From contig LVEI03000001.1 in NCBI GenBank assembly GCA_001595385.3, positions 2,299,344 through 2,363,343 on the forward strand: a stretch of DNA of 64,000 bases, read 5' to 3'. The notes under the pieces were generated by a model that was not told the origin of the DNA, did no database searches, and worked only from the letters and a program-made list of their open reading frames with translations. The position numbers and the translations under genes are program-made. Source of the stretch: Deltaproteobacteria bacterium GWC2_55_46 (lineage in GTDB: Bacteria > Desulfobacterota > GWC2-55-46). Positions 27,230 to 35,684 of the stretch are shown one piece after another; position 1 is the first letter of the stretch; each line of letters begins with the position of its first letter.

Positions 27230-27778
27230 ATGCTTAAGCCTTTCTTAAAGCAGTTTGCAAAGGCCTTTCTGGTGCTTTCAATATTTTTGATCCCAGGTCT
27301 GCCAGCGGACTCGTTCGCGAAGGACATGAACCCATGCTCGAAGATCTCCAAGAACCCGTGCGCCGCCAAGAATATCCCAGTCAGAACGAATCCTGTAAAG
27401 GATTCCGCGAAGCTTAAAGGGATGAGTGAAAAGCTCTGGGCCTCTGCCGCGCTCGGCGCCTCCGGCAATTCATGCGCCACTTGCCATCCGAACGGCGCGG
27501 CGCTGAAAAAGGAGCCCTACCCGAAGTACATCAAGATGGCCGACGACATACTGACCATGGACCAGATGATAAACTTCTGCATGACGAACCCGATGAAGGG
27601 CAAGCCCCTTGCCTGGAACTCTCAGGAGATGACAGCCCTTGCGGCCTATGTGCTGGCCAACTCAAAAGAGAGCGCGGCGCCGATGAACCCTTGCAATATG
27701 AAAAATCCATGCGCCATGAAGAACCCGTGCGCAAAAAAGAATCCCTGCTCGATGAAGAACCCCTGCGGAGCCAAATAG
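27230..27778 (+). CDS. monoheme c-type cytochrome with NPC-repeat tail
   Basis: A 182-residue protein with a signal peptide (about 1-30, SFAKD). The cytochrome c domain has heme motif CATCH followed by PNGAALKKE, and the distal Met is probably in NPMKGKPLAW or the preceding MDQMINFCMTNPM. The C-terminal 35 residues are an array of the repeat NPCxxK (six copies), and two further NPC units flank the signal peptide (MNPCSK, KNPCAAK). It lies in the DsrE operon and is followed 4 bases later by a pentaheme cytochrome. It is probably a periplasmic electron carrier. The cysteine tail may bind metal or anchor the protein. Confidence 0.8.
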   Translation: MLKPFLKQFAKAFLVLSIFLIPGLPADSFAKDMNPCSKISKNPCAAKNIPVRTNPVKDSAKLKGMSEKLWASAALGASGNSCATCHPNGAALKKEPYPKYIKMADDILTMDQMINFCMTNPMKGKPLAWNSQEMTALAAYVLANSKESAAPMNPCNMKNPCAMKNPCAKKNPCSMKNPCGAK

Positions 27779-27782
27779 ACCG

Positions 27783-28931
27783 GTGCTGCGTAGTATTGCA
27801 ATCATGCTGTTTTTGACGCTGGCTTCTCCTCCTGTCGTATCCGGAGGAGAAGCGTCGCTGTCAGTCCATTGGCAGAGGCCTGTGAAGACAGGGTCATACG
27901 GCGCCGTGGAAGCCCTCTACCCAGAGAGTTGTGCTGTGTGCCACCGGGCGCAGTACGATGACTGGAAGGGGGCGCTGCACAGTAAAAGCATTGGGCCGGG
28001 GCTCCTTGCGCAATTGGACCCTGAGAAAGGCCCTGAGACGGCGCTTTCCTGCTATTACTGCCATGCGCCTCTCGTGTTACAGAACGAAGTCATATCCGGT
28101 GGTGAAAGCGGCTCGACATATTTTCCAAACCGTTCCTTTGACGAAAGACTCAAGTCGTCGGGCGTAGGCTGTGCCGCTTGCCATGTAAGGGAAGCCGGGG
28201 TTTTAGGTCCGCCTGGGACGAAAGGCGTTAAGGGCTCTCCCGAGGCAAATCACGCCTCAACCCGAAGTGATTTTTTTGAGAGGGCGGAATTCTGCGCCGC
28301 GTGCCATCAGCTCGACGAGGGTTATGAGCTCAACGGGAAACTCCTCGTAAATACCTTTAATGAATGGAAGGAGAGCGAGTACGGCAGGAATAACATCCCC
28401 TGCCAGGGCTGCCACATGCCGGGAAGAAGGCACCTCTTTAGAGGCATCCACGACCCGGAGATGGTCAAAAAGGGCGTTAAGTTCGAGGTGGAAAGGGCGG
28501 ACGCCGGGTCTCGCATAGGCGCGAAGCTCAGGATTACCAACTCGGGCGTGGGCCATTATTTCCCGACGTACGTCACCCCGCTTGTTGTTGTCAAAGGCTT
28601 TCTGATCGACGCGAAAGGGAAGGTGCTGAAAGGCACTGTTAAGGAAACGATGATAGGCAGGAAAGTAAGCCTCGACCTGGCAAGGGAGCTTTTCGATACG
28701 AGGATACCGCCTTTCGGAAGCTTTGAGTTCGATTACGATGTCAGGCGACCGGCCAAAGCCGACAGGATAGTCTTTGAGGTATGGGTCTTCCCGGACGAGT
28801 TTTACAATCGCTTTTTCGAAAATTCACTTAAGATGCGGGACCCGGCAATGAAGATGGAAGAGCTTAAGGAAGCGCTAAAGACGACATCAGGTTCAGGCTA
28901 TATTTTGTTCAAGAGGGAGATATTTATATGA
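27783..28931 (+). CDS. exported pentaheme c-type cytochrome (cytochrome c554-like)
   Basis: A 382-residue protein from a GTG start, with a cleavable signal (ending VVSGG). Heme motifs in order are CAVCH, CYYCH, CAACH, CAACH and CQGCH. The segment GRRHLFRGIHDPEMV and a following beta-rich domain match the paralogue at 19652-20863, but this copy has a signal peptide and not a TM anchor. It probably receives electrons from, or gives them to, the monoheme protein encoded just upstream. The substrate is unknown. An internal ATG at 27804 is an alternative start. Confidence 0.8.
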   Translation: MLRSIAIMLFLTLASPPVVSGGEASLSVHWQRPVKTGSYGAVEALYPESCAVCHRAQYDDWKGALHSKSIGPGLLAQLDPEKGPETALSCYYCHAPLVLQNEVISGGESGSTYFPNRSFDERLKSSGVGCAACHVREAGVLGPPGTKGVKGSPEANHASTRSDFFERAEFCAACHQLDEGYELNGKLLVNTFNEWKESEYGRNNIPCQGCHMPGRRHLFRGIHDPEMVKKGVKFEVERADAGSRIGAKLRITNSGVGHYFPTYVTPLVVVKGFLIDAKGKVLKGTVKETMIGRKVSLDLARELFDTRIPPFGSFEFDYDVRRPAKADRIVFEVWVFPDEFYNRFFENSLKMRDPAMKMEELKEALKTTSGSGYILFKREIFI

Positions 28932-28940
28932 CCTCTGGGT

Positions 28941-28969
28941 TTGCGGTAGGCGCAAAGCCGTGTTATATA
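28941..28969 (+). promoter_or_regulatory. promoter of the PiT-arsM-arsS operon
   Basis: TTGCGG at 28941-28946, 17-bp spacing, TATATA at 28964-28969. It is placed about 125 bases before the PiT gene, leaving a long leader. No ArsR-type operator could be identified. Confidence 0.5.
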
Positions 28970-29093
28970 TAAGCTTAGCCAGTACATCGCATTTCACTCA
29001 TCCGCTTAAGACCAATTCGCACTGTCAGGATTTTTCTCATCCGGGCTTCAGAGGCTTTAAGAAGATTACAGACTTGGAGGAGTGACTCCCTCT

Positions 29094-30206
29094 ATGGACT
29101 CCACCCTGTTATTACTTGTACTAATAATGGCGTTCTATAACGGGGCCAATGACGTCTCCAAGGGGGTGGCTACCCTTTGCGGCAGCGGCCTCAGCGCCTA
29201 CAGGGGCGCGCTCATTTGGGGCGCCGTCTGGACCGTTGCCGGAGCGATTACCGCCTTTTTCCTGGCCTCCGGCCTTTTCAAGGTATTCAGCAACGGGATA
29301 GTCTCCGCTGATCTTGATCTGACGGTCAACTTCCCTATGGCAGTTGCCATAGGGGTCTCAACATGGGTACTGTTCGCAACAAAGGCCGGGATGCCTGTAT
29401 CCACTACTCATTCGATCATAGGCTCGGTCTGCGGCCCGGTACTCTTCTCATTTGGCCCCTCAATGATATTGTGGGGGAGCCTCGGGTATAAGATATTAAT
29501 CCCCCTCATTTTAAGCCCCGTTGTAGCGTTCTTGATCGCCGCGGTCATCTACAAAAGAGGCTACGGCCTCCTTTCAAGGTCTTCAAGATACTGCCTGTGC
29601 GTTGAAACGAGAGAGAATGTCTGCTGCGATACCTCTGGAGATGGACAGGCAGCGGCTTACAGTTCACAGGTTCCTCTGGCAAAAGCCGGCACTGTGAAGG
29701 ACTGCGCCGAGGACATGGGCTCTTTCCTTGGGATGGACCTTAACGACATGATCCATTGGATCTCCAGCGCGCTCATTACATTCGCGAGGGCCTTGAACGA
29801 TACGCCAAAGATCGTGGCGGTCCTCTTCGCGTCAGCGGCTTTCGGGGAAGGCTACCTGAGGTTCGTATTTCTTCTCACGGCCTTGCTCATGGGGCTCGGA
29901 AGCTTCCTTGGGGGGGCAAGGGTGACTGAGACGTTAGCGAACAAGATAACCGTCATGGACAGGCACGACGGCGTCATCGCGAACCTTTGCACGGCCTTTC
30001 TTGTGGTCTTCGCGTCCAAGTTCGGGATGCCGGTGTCGACAACGCACGTCTCCAGCGGTTCGATCATAGGAATGGGGCTGAGGCGGAGCTATAGCATGGT
30101 TAATAAAAAGCTGATCTGCGAAATGCTCCTTGCCTGGATAATAACGCTTCCGGCTGCCGGTGCCCTGTCGGGGCTTGCTTATATTGCTCTGAATAAACTT
30201 GCTTAG
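29094..30206 (+). CDS. PiT family inorganic phosphate/arsenate transporter
   Basis: 370 residues from ATG 29094. A GTG at 29082 is also in frame, and the GGAGG at 29076 fits neither ideally (1 and 13 bases). About ten TM helices are arranged as two inverted halves, each with the PiT signature: FYNGANDVSKGVATLCGSG and GMPVSTTHSIIGSV in the first half, ARALNDTPKIVAVLFAS and GMPVSTTHVSSGSIIG in the second. A central hydrophilic loop with CLCVETRENVCC is Cys-rich. The family imports phosphate with H+ or Na+. Placement ahead of arsM and arsS suggests a link with arsenic handling. Confidence 0.85.
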   Translation: MDSTLLLLVLIMAFYNGANDVSKGVATLCGSGLSAYRGALIWGAVWTVAGAITAFFLASGLFKVFSNGIVSADLDLTVNFPMAVAIGVSTWVLFATKAGMPVSTTHSIIGSVCGPVLFSFGPSMILWGSLGYKILIPLILSPVVAFLIAAVIYKRGYGLLSRSSRYCLCVETRENVCCDTSGDGQAAAYSSQVPLAKAGTVKDCAEDMGSFLGMDLNDMIHWISSALITFARALNDTPKIVAVLFASAAFGEGYLRFVFLLTALLMGLGSFLGGARVTETLANKITVMDRHDGVIANLCTAFLVVFASKFGMPVSTTHVSSGSIIGMGLRRSYSMVNKKLICEMLLAWIITLPAAGALSGLAYIALNKLA

Positions 30207-30219
30207 AAAAGGAGAAGTC

Positions 30220-31167
30220 ATGCGAAAGGGCATAAGGGATTCGGTCAACGAGTTTTACTCAGCCGCCGCTATCAAGCCGTCTGAGTCTCTTTGCTGTGCC
30301 GCAAGCTACAGTAAAGATGATGTATCCCACATACCAAAGGATGTCCTTGATATTTCCTACGGGTGCGGAAGCCCTGTTACGCTCGCAGATATAAGAGAAG
30401 GCGAGAGTCTTGTGGACCTCGGCTCCGGCGGCGGCATAGACTGCTTTATAGCCGCGAAGTTTGTGGGAAGGAAAGGGAGGGTCTACGGGGTCGACATGAC
30501 GGAAGAGATGCTCCTTAAGGCAAAGGAGGCCTCTTCAAAGGTCGCCCTTAACCTCGGCTACGATATCGTCGAGTTCAAAAAAGGTTACCTGGAGGAAATA
30601 CCGGTTGAAGATGAGAAGGCAGACGTCGTAACCTCGAATTGCGTCATAAACCTCTCGCATGACAAGGGTAAGGTCCTGGAAGAGATCTGCCGGGTCCTCA
30701 AACACAACGGCCGGTTCTGCATATCTGACATAGTATCGGACAAAGAGGTGCCAGAGTACATGACGGCCGACAAGAAACTCTGGGGCGAATGCATCTCCGG
30801 CGCGATGAAGGAGGATGAGTTCGTAAAGGCTGCCAGGGGCGCTGGGTTTTACGGGCTGCAGATCCTGTCAAAGACTCTCTACAGGGAGATCGAAGGCATA
30901 AGGTTCTATTCGATAACTCTCAGGGGTTACAAGTTCAGGAAAGGGAAGGAGTGCGTATACGCCGGCCACTTCGCCGTCTACAATGGGCCTTATAAATCTG
31001 TTTTGGATGACGACGGGCACGAGTACCCGGCGGGGGAGCCTGTCGAGGTCTGCACCGATACGGTTGAAAAAATCAGGAGGCGGCCGTATGGCGGTCATTT
31101 TACGATAATAGGCCCGAAGGATAGCCTTGAAAATACGGCGGGATGCACCCCGGGAAAATGCTGTTAG
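30220..31167 (+). CDS. arsM: arsenite S-adenosylmethionine methyltransferase
   Basis: 315 residues from ATG 30220 (AGGAGAAGTC upstream). The SAM-binding motif DLGSGGGIDC is near residue 66. The three cysteines needed to bind and methylate As(III) are present: C49 (SYGCGSP), C141 (SNCVINL) and C191 (GECISGA), plus a CC pair at 25-26 and a C-terminal GKCC. The C-terminal 90 residues form an extension often seen in the longer ArsM proteins. The product would be methylated arsenicals. The gene lies between PiT and arsS, 13 bases after the former. Confidence 0.9.
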   Translation: MRKGIRDSVNEFYSAAAIKPSESLCCAASYSKDDVSHIPKDVLDISYGCGSPVTLADIREGESLVDLGSGGGIDCFIAAKFVGRKGRVYGVDMTEEMLLKAKEASSKVALNLGYDIVEFKKGYLEEIPVEDEKADVVTSNCVINLSHDKGKVLEEICRVLKHNGRFCISDIVSDKEVPEYMTADKKLWGECISGAMKEDEFVKAARGAGFYGLQILSKTLYREIEGIRFYSITLRGYKFRKGKECVYAGHFAVYNGPYKSVLDDDGHEYPAGEPVEVCTDTVEKIRRRPYGGHFTIIGPKDSLENTAGCTPGKCC

Positions 31168-31185
31168 GATGACAGGAAGGAAAAT

Positions 31186-32190
31186 ATGACTGTTGAAGCA
31201 ATGAAAGCCGCAAGTGCGTCGGAAGACGTGTTACTCAATAAAGGATTTGATGACTCACTCAAGGCAACGGGCCAGTTCCCGCTTACATCCTCTGGCATCT
31301 CGGTATTGCAGGTAAATATGGGCAAGCTCTGCAACCAGTCATGCCGCCATTGCCATGTGGACGCGGGCCCTGAGAGGACCGAGGTGATGTCAAGGCAGAC
31401 GATGGAGCTCTGCCTTGAAGTCTTGAAAAGGGAAAAATATCCCACCGTGGATATAACCGGCGGCGCGCCTGAGATGAACCCCCTTTACCGGTGGTTTGTG
31501 AAAAGCTGTGTCGGTCTGGGATGTCATGTCAAGACCCGCACGAACCTGACTATATTGCTCGAAGAAGGCTACGAAGACCTTTCGGCGTTCCTGGCAGAAA
31601 ACAGGGTGGAGGTAATCGCCTCCCTGCCATGCTATCTCCCCGACACCGTCGAGAGACAGCGCGGTAAAGGGACCTTCTACAAGTCGATAGACGCGCTAAG
31701 GAAACTCAACTCCCTCGGTTACGGCTTTGATGGAGGACTTGCGCTTAATCTCGTCTATAACCCGGGAGGGGCCTTCTTCCCGCCCGCCCAACATGCGATA
31801 GAGGCGGATTTCAGGAGGGAACTGAAAAAACGATACGGAGTGACCTTCACCAGTCTTTTTACGATAACGAATATGCCCATCGGCAGGTTTGTAAGATTTT
31901 TGGAGGACTCCGGCGATCTTGAAAAATACATGGGACGGCTGCGGGACGCGTACAACCCTTCAGCCGCGGCAAATGCCATGTGCAGGCATACGCTTTCAGT
32001 CGGTTGGGACGGCTCACTTTATGACTGCGATTTCAACCAGATGCTCTCCTTGAGGTGCGACCACGGCGCCCCCTGGCATCTTAAGGATTTTGATAGTGAT
32101 AGACTTAATAGAAGAATGATAGTTGTCGGGGCGCATTGCTACGGCTGTACGGCTGGCGCTGGCTCAAGCTGCACCGGCACTGTGGCTTGA
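31186..32190 (+). CDS. arsS: arsenosugar-type radical SAM protein ArsS
   Basis: A 334-residue radical SAM enzyme. The 4Fe-4S motif is C49xxxC53xxC56 (KLCNQSCRHCHVDAGPERTE), followed by DITGGAPEMNP as the SAM-binding GGxP-type block. The C-terminal domain has further cysteines (DCDFNQML, HCYGCTAGAGSSCTG) typical of the ArsS/TIGR04167 group. Family knowledge: ArsM plus ArsS can make arsenosugar precursors by adding an adenosyl group to methylated arsenic. The direct adjacency to arsM (18 bases) strongly supports this call. Confidence 0.88.
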   Translation: MTVEAMKAASASEDVLLNKGFDDSLKATGQFPLTSSGISVLQVNMGKLCNQSCRHCHVDAGPERTEVMSRQTMELCLEVLKREKYPTVDITGGAPEMNPLYRWFVKSCVGLGCHVKTRTNLTILLEEGYEDLSAFLAENRVEVIASLPCYLPDTVERQRGKGTFYKSIDALRKLNSLGYGFDGGLALNLVYNPGGAFFPPAQHAIEADFRRELKKRYGVTFTSLFTITNMPIGRFVRFLEDSGDLEKYMGRLRDAYNPSAAANAMCRHTLSVGWDGSLYDCDFNQMLSLRCDHGAPWHLKDFDSDRLNRRMIVVGAHCYGCTAGAGSSCTGTVA

Positions 32191-32261
32191 CGGAATCCCT
32201 GGCTGCTTTAATCAGGATCACCTTTAAGCGCCCTTCGCGGCGGAGGGGTTGAGGTGTTGCC

Positions 32262-33695
32262 ATGAAAAGATATGACCTTGTCATAATAGGCGGAGGGGTC
32301 GCGGGGCTGGTCTCGGCGAGCGGGGCTGCACAGCTCGGGGCGCGAGTGGCGCTCGTGGAGAGGGAATCGCTCGGAGGGGACTGTCTTAGGACAGGGTGCG
32401 TCCCAACGAAGCGCCTGGTCCATTCGGCAAAGGTAGCTTTCCTCATGAGAAGGGCAGGCGAGTTCGGTCTTGTTGGAGAGCCGTTAAAGGTCAACTTCGG
32501 CAACGTCATGCGAGGCATGAGGGAGGTGAGGGCCGAGATAGGAAAGAACGACGACCCGGAACGCTTCCGCAAGATGGGTGTCGATGTCATATTCGGGGAT
32601 GGGAGCTTCAAAGGCCCCAATGAATTCGAGATAAAGGGAGAGAGGCTCTGGGGGCGCAGGTTCATCATCGCCACGGGCTCAAGGCCTGTGATGCTTCCAA
32701 TACCCGGCTTAAAAGAGTCCGGGGCCCTCACCAACGAGACAGCCCTTGAGCTCGACCGCTTGCCCGGCTCGATAGCCATACTTGGCGCAGGCCCCATAGG
32801 GATGGAGTTCGCGCAGGTATTCAGCCGCCTCGGTTCGAAGGTAACCGTAATAGAGAAGATGGGACAGATACTGCCCAGGGAGGACAAGGAGATCTCGGAT
32901 ACGCTCTTCAAGATACTTTCCGCCGAGGGGATAAGGATAGACGTATGCACGGAGGTAAAGGAGGTCAGGCGAAACGGAGAGGTTAAGACGTTAAGCGCCC
33001 ACTGCCCGACAGGGGACAAGGTATATGAAGCCGATGAGGTCATGATCGCCATAGGCCGCGCGCCCAATGTGGAGGGCCTCAACCTTGAGGTCGCGGGCGT
33101 TGAGTACGACGGGAGAAAAGGCATCAAGGCGGACGATACCCTGAGGACGAGCCGCAAGCATATATACGCCTGCGGGGACGTCATAGGGCAGTACGCCTTC
33201 ACCCACGTCGCTGAATATCATGCGGGCATTGCGTTATCCAACGCCCTCTTCCCTTTCATAAAAAGGAAGGTGGACTACCGCGTGGTGCCGTGGACAACAT
33301 TTACGGACCCGGAGCTTGCGAGGGCGGGGCTTACCGAAGACGAGGCAAGGGAGAAGCACGGCTCAAAGGACGTACATGTCTACCGCTTCCAATTCAAGGA
33401 CGTGGACAGGGCCGTCATTGAAGGCGAGGGGCACGGCCTCATAAAGCTTGTTTGCGACAATAAGGCCCGTATCCTCGGTGCGCACATCCTAGGCCCTCAC
33501 GCCGGGGAGCTGATCCACGAATATGTGCTCGCCATGCGGGAAAACCTGCCTGTAACGAAGATCTCCAGGGCAATACACGTCTACCCGACCGATTCGCAGG
33601 GGGTAAAGCGGGCAGCCGACCAGTATTACAGGGAAAAACTCTTTACCGGATGGTTCCCGAAGCTGGCGAAATGGCTGATACGCCGGGGCTCTTAA
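32262..33695 (+). CDS. FAD-dependent pyridine nucleotide-disulfide oxidoreductase
   Basis: A 477-residue protein with FAD loop GGGVAGLVSASGAA near residue 10, redox disulfide C41/C46 (GGDCLRTGCVPTKR), an NAD(P) fold near 170 (GAGPIGMEFAQVF), the YACGDVIG FAD motif near 305 and the HxxPT-type His-Glu pair (HVYPTDSQG) near 445. It lacks the C-terminal cysteine pair of MerA. Such enzymes often sit beside TVP38/VTT proteins and arsenic or sulfur genes. Possible roles are reduction of an arsenical, a disulfide or mercury. The substrate is unresolved. Confidence 0.8.
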   Translation: MKRYDLVIIGGGVAGLVSASGAAQLGARVALVERESLGGDCLRTGCVPTKRLVHSAKVAFLMRRAGEFGLVGEPLKVNFGNVMRGMREVRAEIGKNDDPERFRKMGVDVIFGDGSFKGPNEFEIKGERLWGRRFIIATGSRPVMLPIPGLKESGALTNETALELDRLPGSIAILGAGPIGMEFAQVFSRLGSKVTVIEKMGQILPREDKEISDTLFKILSAEGIRIDVCTEVKEVRRNGEVKTLSAHCPTGDKVYEADEVMIAIGRAPNVEGLNLEVAGVEYDGRKGIKADDTLRTSRKHIYACGDVIGQYAFTHVAEYHAGIALSNALFPFIKRKVDYRVVPWTTFTDPELARAGLTEDEAREKHGSKDVHVYRFQFKDVDRAVIEGEGHGLIKLVCDNKARILGAHILGPHAGELIHEYVLAMRENLPVTKISRAIHVYPTDSQGVKRAADQYYREKLFTGWFPKLAKWLIRRGS

Positions 33696-33711
33696 GGCGC
33701 GAAGGGATCAG

Positions 33712-34374
33712 ATGAACCGCAAAAATCTGAAATTCATATTTCTAATAGCTTTCATCATCTCCGCTTTTTTTCTGGCCAGGTGGTATGGCCTCTCCGATTA
33801 TCTCGACCAGGATAAGATGAGGAGCTGGATAGACGGCTTTGGGCTCTGGGGGCCTCTTGTCTACATGCTCATCTACGCCATAGCTCCGAGCTTCATGATG
33901 CCGGGGCTTCCGCTTACTGTCATAGGCGGCATACTCTTTGGCCCTTTATGGGGCACGATATACGTCCTCATCGGCGCGACCATCGGCGCTTCCATCGCCT
34001 TTCTGATAGCGAGGTACATGGGTAGAGCCTGGGTGGAGGGTTTCGTAAGAGGAGGCAGGCTTAAGGAGCTTGATGAGAAAGTCCAGAAACAGGGCTGGAA
34101 GATAGTGGCGTTTACAAGGCTCATTCCGGTCTTCCCCTACAATTTCCTGAACTACGCCTTCGGACTCACAAAGGTCAGGTTCAGCCATTATCTGATAGCC
34201 ACATTCATATTCATGGCCCCTGGGGCGGCTGCTTACGTGATATTTTCAAGCTCCATCTTGGATATCTTCAAGGGCAGGATATCAAAGGAGTTCATAATAG
34301 GTGTCGTCCTCGTGATATCCGTCTCCCTTTTGCCGATACTTTATAAAAAATTCAAGGCAAAGGGCAGGGTCTGA
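33712..34374 (+). CDS. TVP38/TMEM64 (VTT domain) membrane protein
   Basis: A 220-residue protein with about six hydrophobic segments. The VTT core is seen in APSFMMPGLPLTVIGGILFGPLWGTIYVLIGATIGASIAFLIARYMGR and in the later block KIVAFTRLIPVFPYNFLNYAFGLTKV. It begins 16 bases after the flavin reductase gene and is probably co-transcribed. The partnership of these two families is widespread (fused in some bacteria), and in the presence of arsM and arsS suggests transport or lipid-side handling of an organoarsenical. That last point is inference. Confidence 0.8.
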   Translation: MNRKNLKFIFLIAFIISAFFLARWYGLSDYLDQDKMRSWIDGFGLWGPLVYMLIYAIAPSFMMPGLPLTVIGGILFGPLWGTIYVLIGATIGASIAFLIARYMGRAWVEGFVRGGRLKELDEKVQKQGWKIVAFTRLIPVFPYNFLNYAFGLTKVRFSHYLIATFIFMAPGAAAYVIFSSSILDIFKGRISKEFIIGVVLVISVSLLPILYKKFKAKGRV

Positions 34375-34389
34375 TTAAGAGGAGTGATC

Positions 34390-34795
34390 GTGGTACGTAA
34401 GCTTGAGATACAGGAAAACATACTGGCAGGACAGCGCGCGCTCGTAACCGGTGCGAGTTCAGGGATTGGAAGGGCGATAGCGCTTTCACTGCAGAGGCAG
34501 GCGCGAAGGTTGCTGTAAACTACCTCCGTGGCGACGATAAGGCGGAAGAGGTCGTTGAGGAGATAAAGAAAAAGGGTGGAGAGGCTTTCGCGGTAAAGGC
34601 CGATGTAGCCAGGGAAGATGAAGTTAAAAAGATGTTCGCTCGCATGTACGACGCCTATGGCAGCATCGACATACTGGTCAATAACGCCGGAGTGCAAAAA
34701 GACTCCCCTGTGCATAAGATGAGCGTTGAGGACTGGAACCTTGTGCTTTCGGTCAACCTGACCGGGCAGTTTTTGTGCTCGCGCGAAGCTGCGAA
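34390..34795 (+). pseudogene. short-chain dehydrogenase/reductase, frameshifted and truncated
   Basis: From a GTG with GAGGAG 5 bases upstream, the frame starts like a glucose-dehydrogenase/FabG-type SDR with the NAD loop TGASSGIGRAIAL. It shifts frame at about 34490, where one G seems lost (CACTGCAGAG for CACTGGCAGAG), and continues in another frame with NYLRGDDKAEE, ADVAREDEVKKMF, the family NNAGV and SVNLTGQFLCSREAA. SDR similarity stops at about 34795, before the catalytic Tyr-x-x-x-Lys, where integrase sequence begins. Both defects would destroy the enzyme. Confidence 0.75.
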
Positions 34796-35124
34796 CGGTG
34801 GCGTTCGGTATGTGTTCCATAATGAGGCCGGCAGGAAAATCGGGAGGAGAAACCTGATGAGGGGCTTTAGAGAAGGCAGTAGGGCGAGCCGGGCTTGATG
34901 ACTTCACGTTTCACGACCTGAGACACACGTTCGCTACGAGGCTTGCTAAGATTGGAGTTGACCTTTATATCATCTCCAAGCTGCTGGGGCACAAAGACAT
35001 GAAGGCGACACAGCGGTATTCTCATCATTGTACTGAAAGTTTGAGGCGAGGCGTAGAGGCGATGGAGAGGATTAGCACAATTTTAGCACAGTCAAATGAA
35101 AAGAGGTTACAGCATTCGCCGTAA
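34796..35124 (+). pseudogene. tyrosine recombinase (integrase), C-terminal remnant 1
   Basis: Sequence beginning near NGGVRYVFHNEAGRKIG runs into the catalytic part FTFHDLRHTFATRL, then LLGHKDMKATQRYSHH and a tail ending QSNEKRLQHSP. The HxxR box (HDLRHT), the second His (LLGHKD) and the Tyr (QRYSHH) are all present. The N-terminal two thirds are missing, and one extra G near 34872 (GAAGGCAGTAGGG) breaks the frame. It is joined to the SDR pseudogene, so it is a decayed chimera and not a working gene. It ends just before the tRNA fragment, as tRNA-targeting integrases do. Confidence 0.8.
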
Positions 35125-35137
35125 CCTCTTTGATTTT
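35100..35137 (+). terminator. terminator of integrase remnant 1
   Basis: A stem AAGAGGTTAC/GTAACCTCTT followed by TTGATTTT. The same arrangement (hairpin, then tRNA 3' end) recurs at 45370-45400. Confidence 0.65.
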
Positions 35138-35139
35138 CC

Positions 35140-35184
35140 TGGTGGAGCAGAGGGGGATCTAACCCCTGACCTCAAGACTGCCAG
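35140..35184 (-). repeat. attachment site copy: 3' part of tRNA-Ala(GGC)
   Basis: 45 bases match 45407-45451 with one mismatch (T for G at 35160, in the T-loop region). It covers CCA to the anticodon loop only; the rest of the tRNA is absent, so it is not a gene. It is the left copy of the target-site repeat left by integration. Confidence 0.85.
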
Positions 35185-35640
35185 TATGAAACGGCAAAAA
35201 ACCATAACCCCTTGATTCCGGTCTGACTTTCCCGTTTTGACTTGAAAATCAAGGGGGTTAATTCTTGTCCCTTGATTCCCTCTGTTTCCCTTGAGTCCCG
35301 CTATTCCCTCCCTGTCTACAACAGTGCGTCAGCCTTCCCCTCGATTATAGCTTCATAACCGGTCGCGTGATTCCTTGCGCAGGTTAATCCGCTTGCAGCT
35401 ATAGGTTGAATATCATCACGAATATGATATCAACTTCAGAATAAGATGGGATACCGTAACGTGGATGAAGGAACCTTTAAAATAGTGATGAAAAATTTTC
35501 CGTGAAGTGTGTTGATACCGGAGGACACAAACACAGCAGCTTATGACCGGGGGATCGGAATAAATACGATATTTTACTTTGAAGGCAGGGTTGGATTGAT
35601 ATTAAAAGCGAATGACTTTACGCCTGAGGTTTTTATTGTG
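35185..35640. other. non-coding left end of the element, with short repeats
   Basis: No convincing gene is seen. Near the attachment site are four copies of a CCCTTGATTCC-like word: 35208-35219 (+), 35247-35256 (inverted), 35269-35280 (+) and 35288-35299 (+, one change). Their place beside the attachment repeat fits integrase arm-type or accessory-factor sites, but this is inference. The remainder is AT-rich with only short open frames. Confidence 0.45.
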
Positions 35641-35642
35641 AT

Positions 35643-35678
35643 AGAGAGGCAGACCCGAAGAATCGGGCCTGCCTCTCT
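35643..35678 (-). terminator. terminator of the cold-shock gene
   Basis: A stem AGAGAGGCAG/CTGCCTCTCT plus an inner CCCGA/TCGGG around AGAA, directly downstream of the csp stop on the minus strand. Confidence 0.7.
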
Positions 35679-35684
35679 TCGAGC

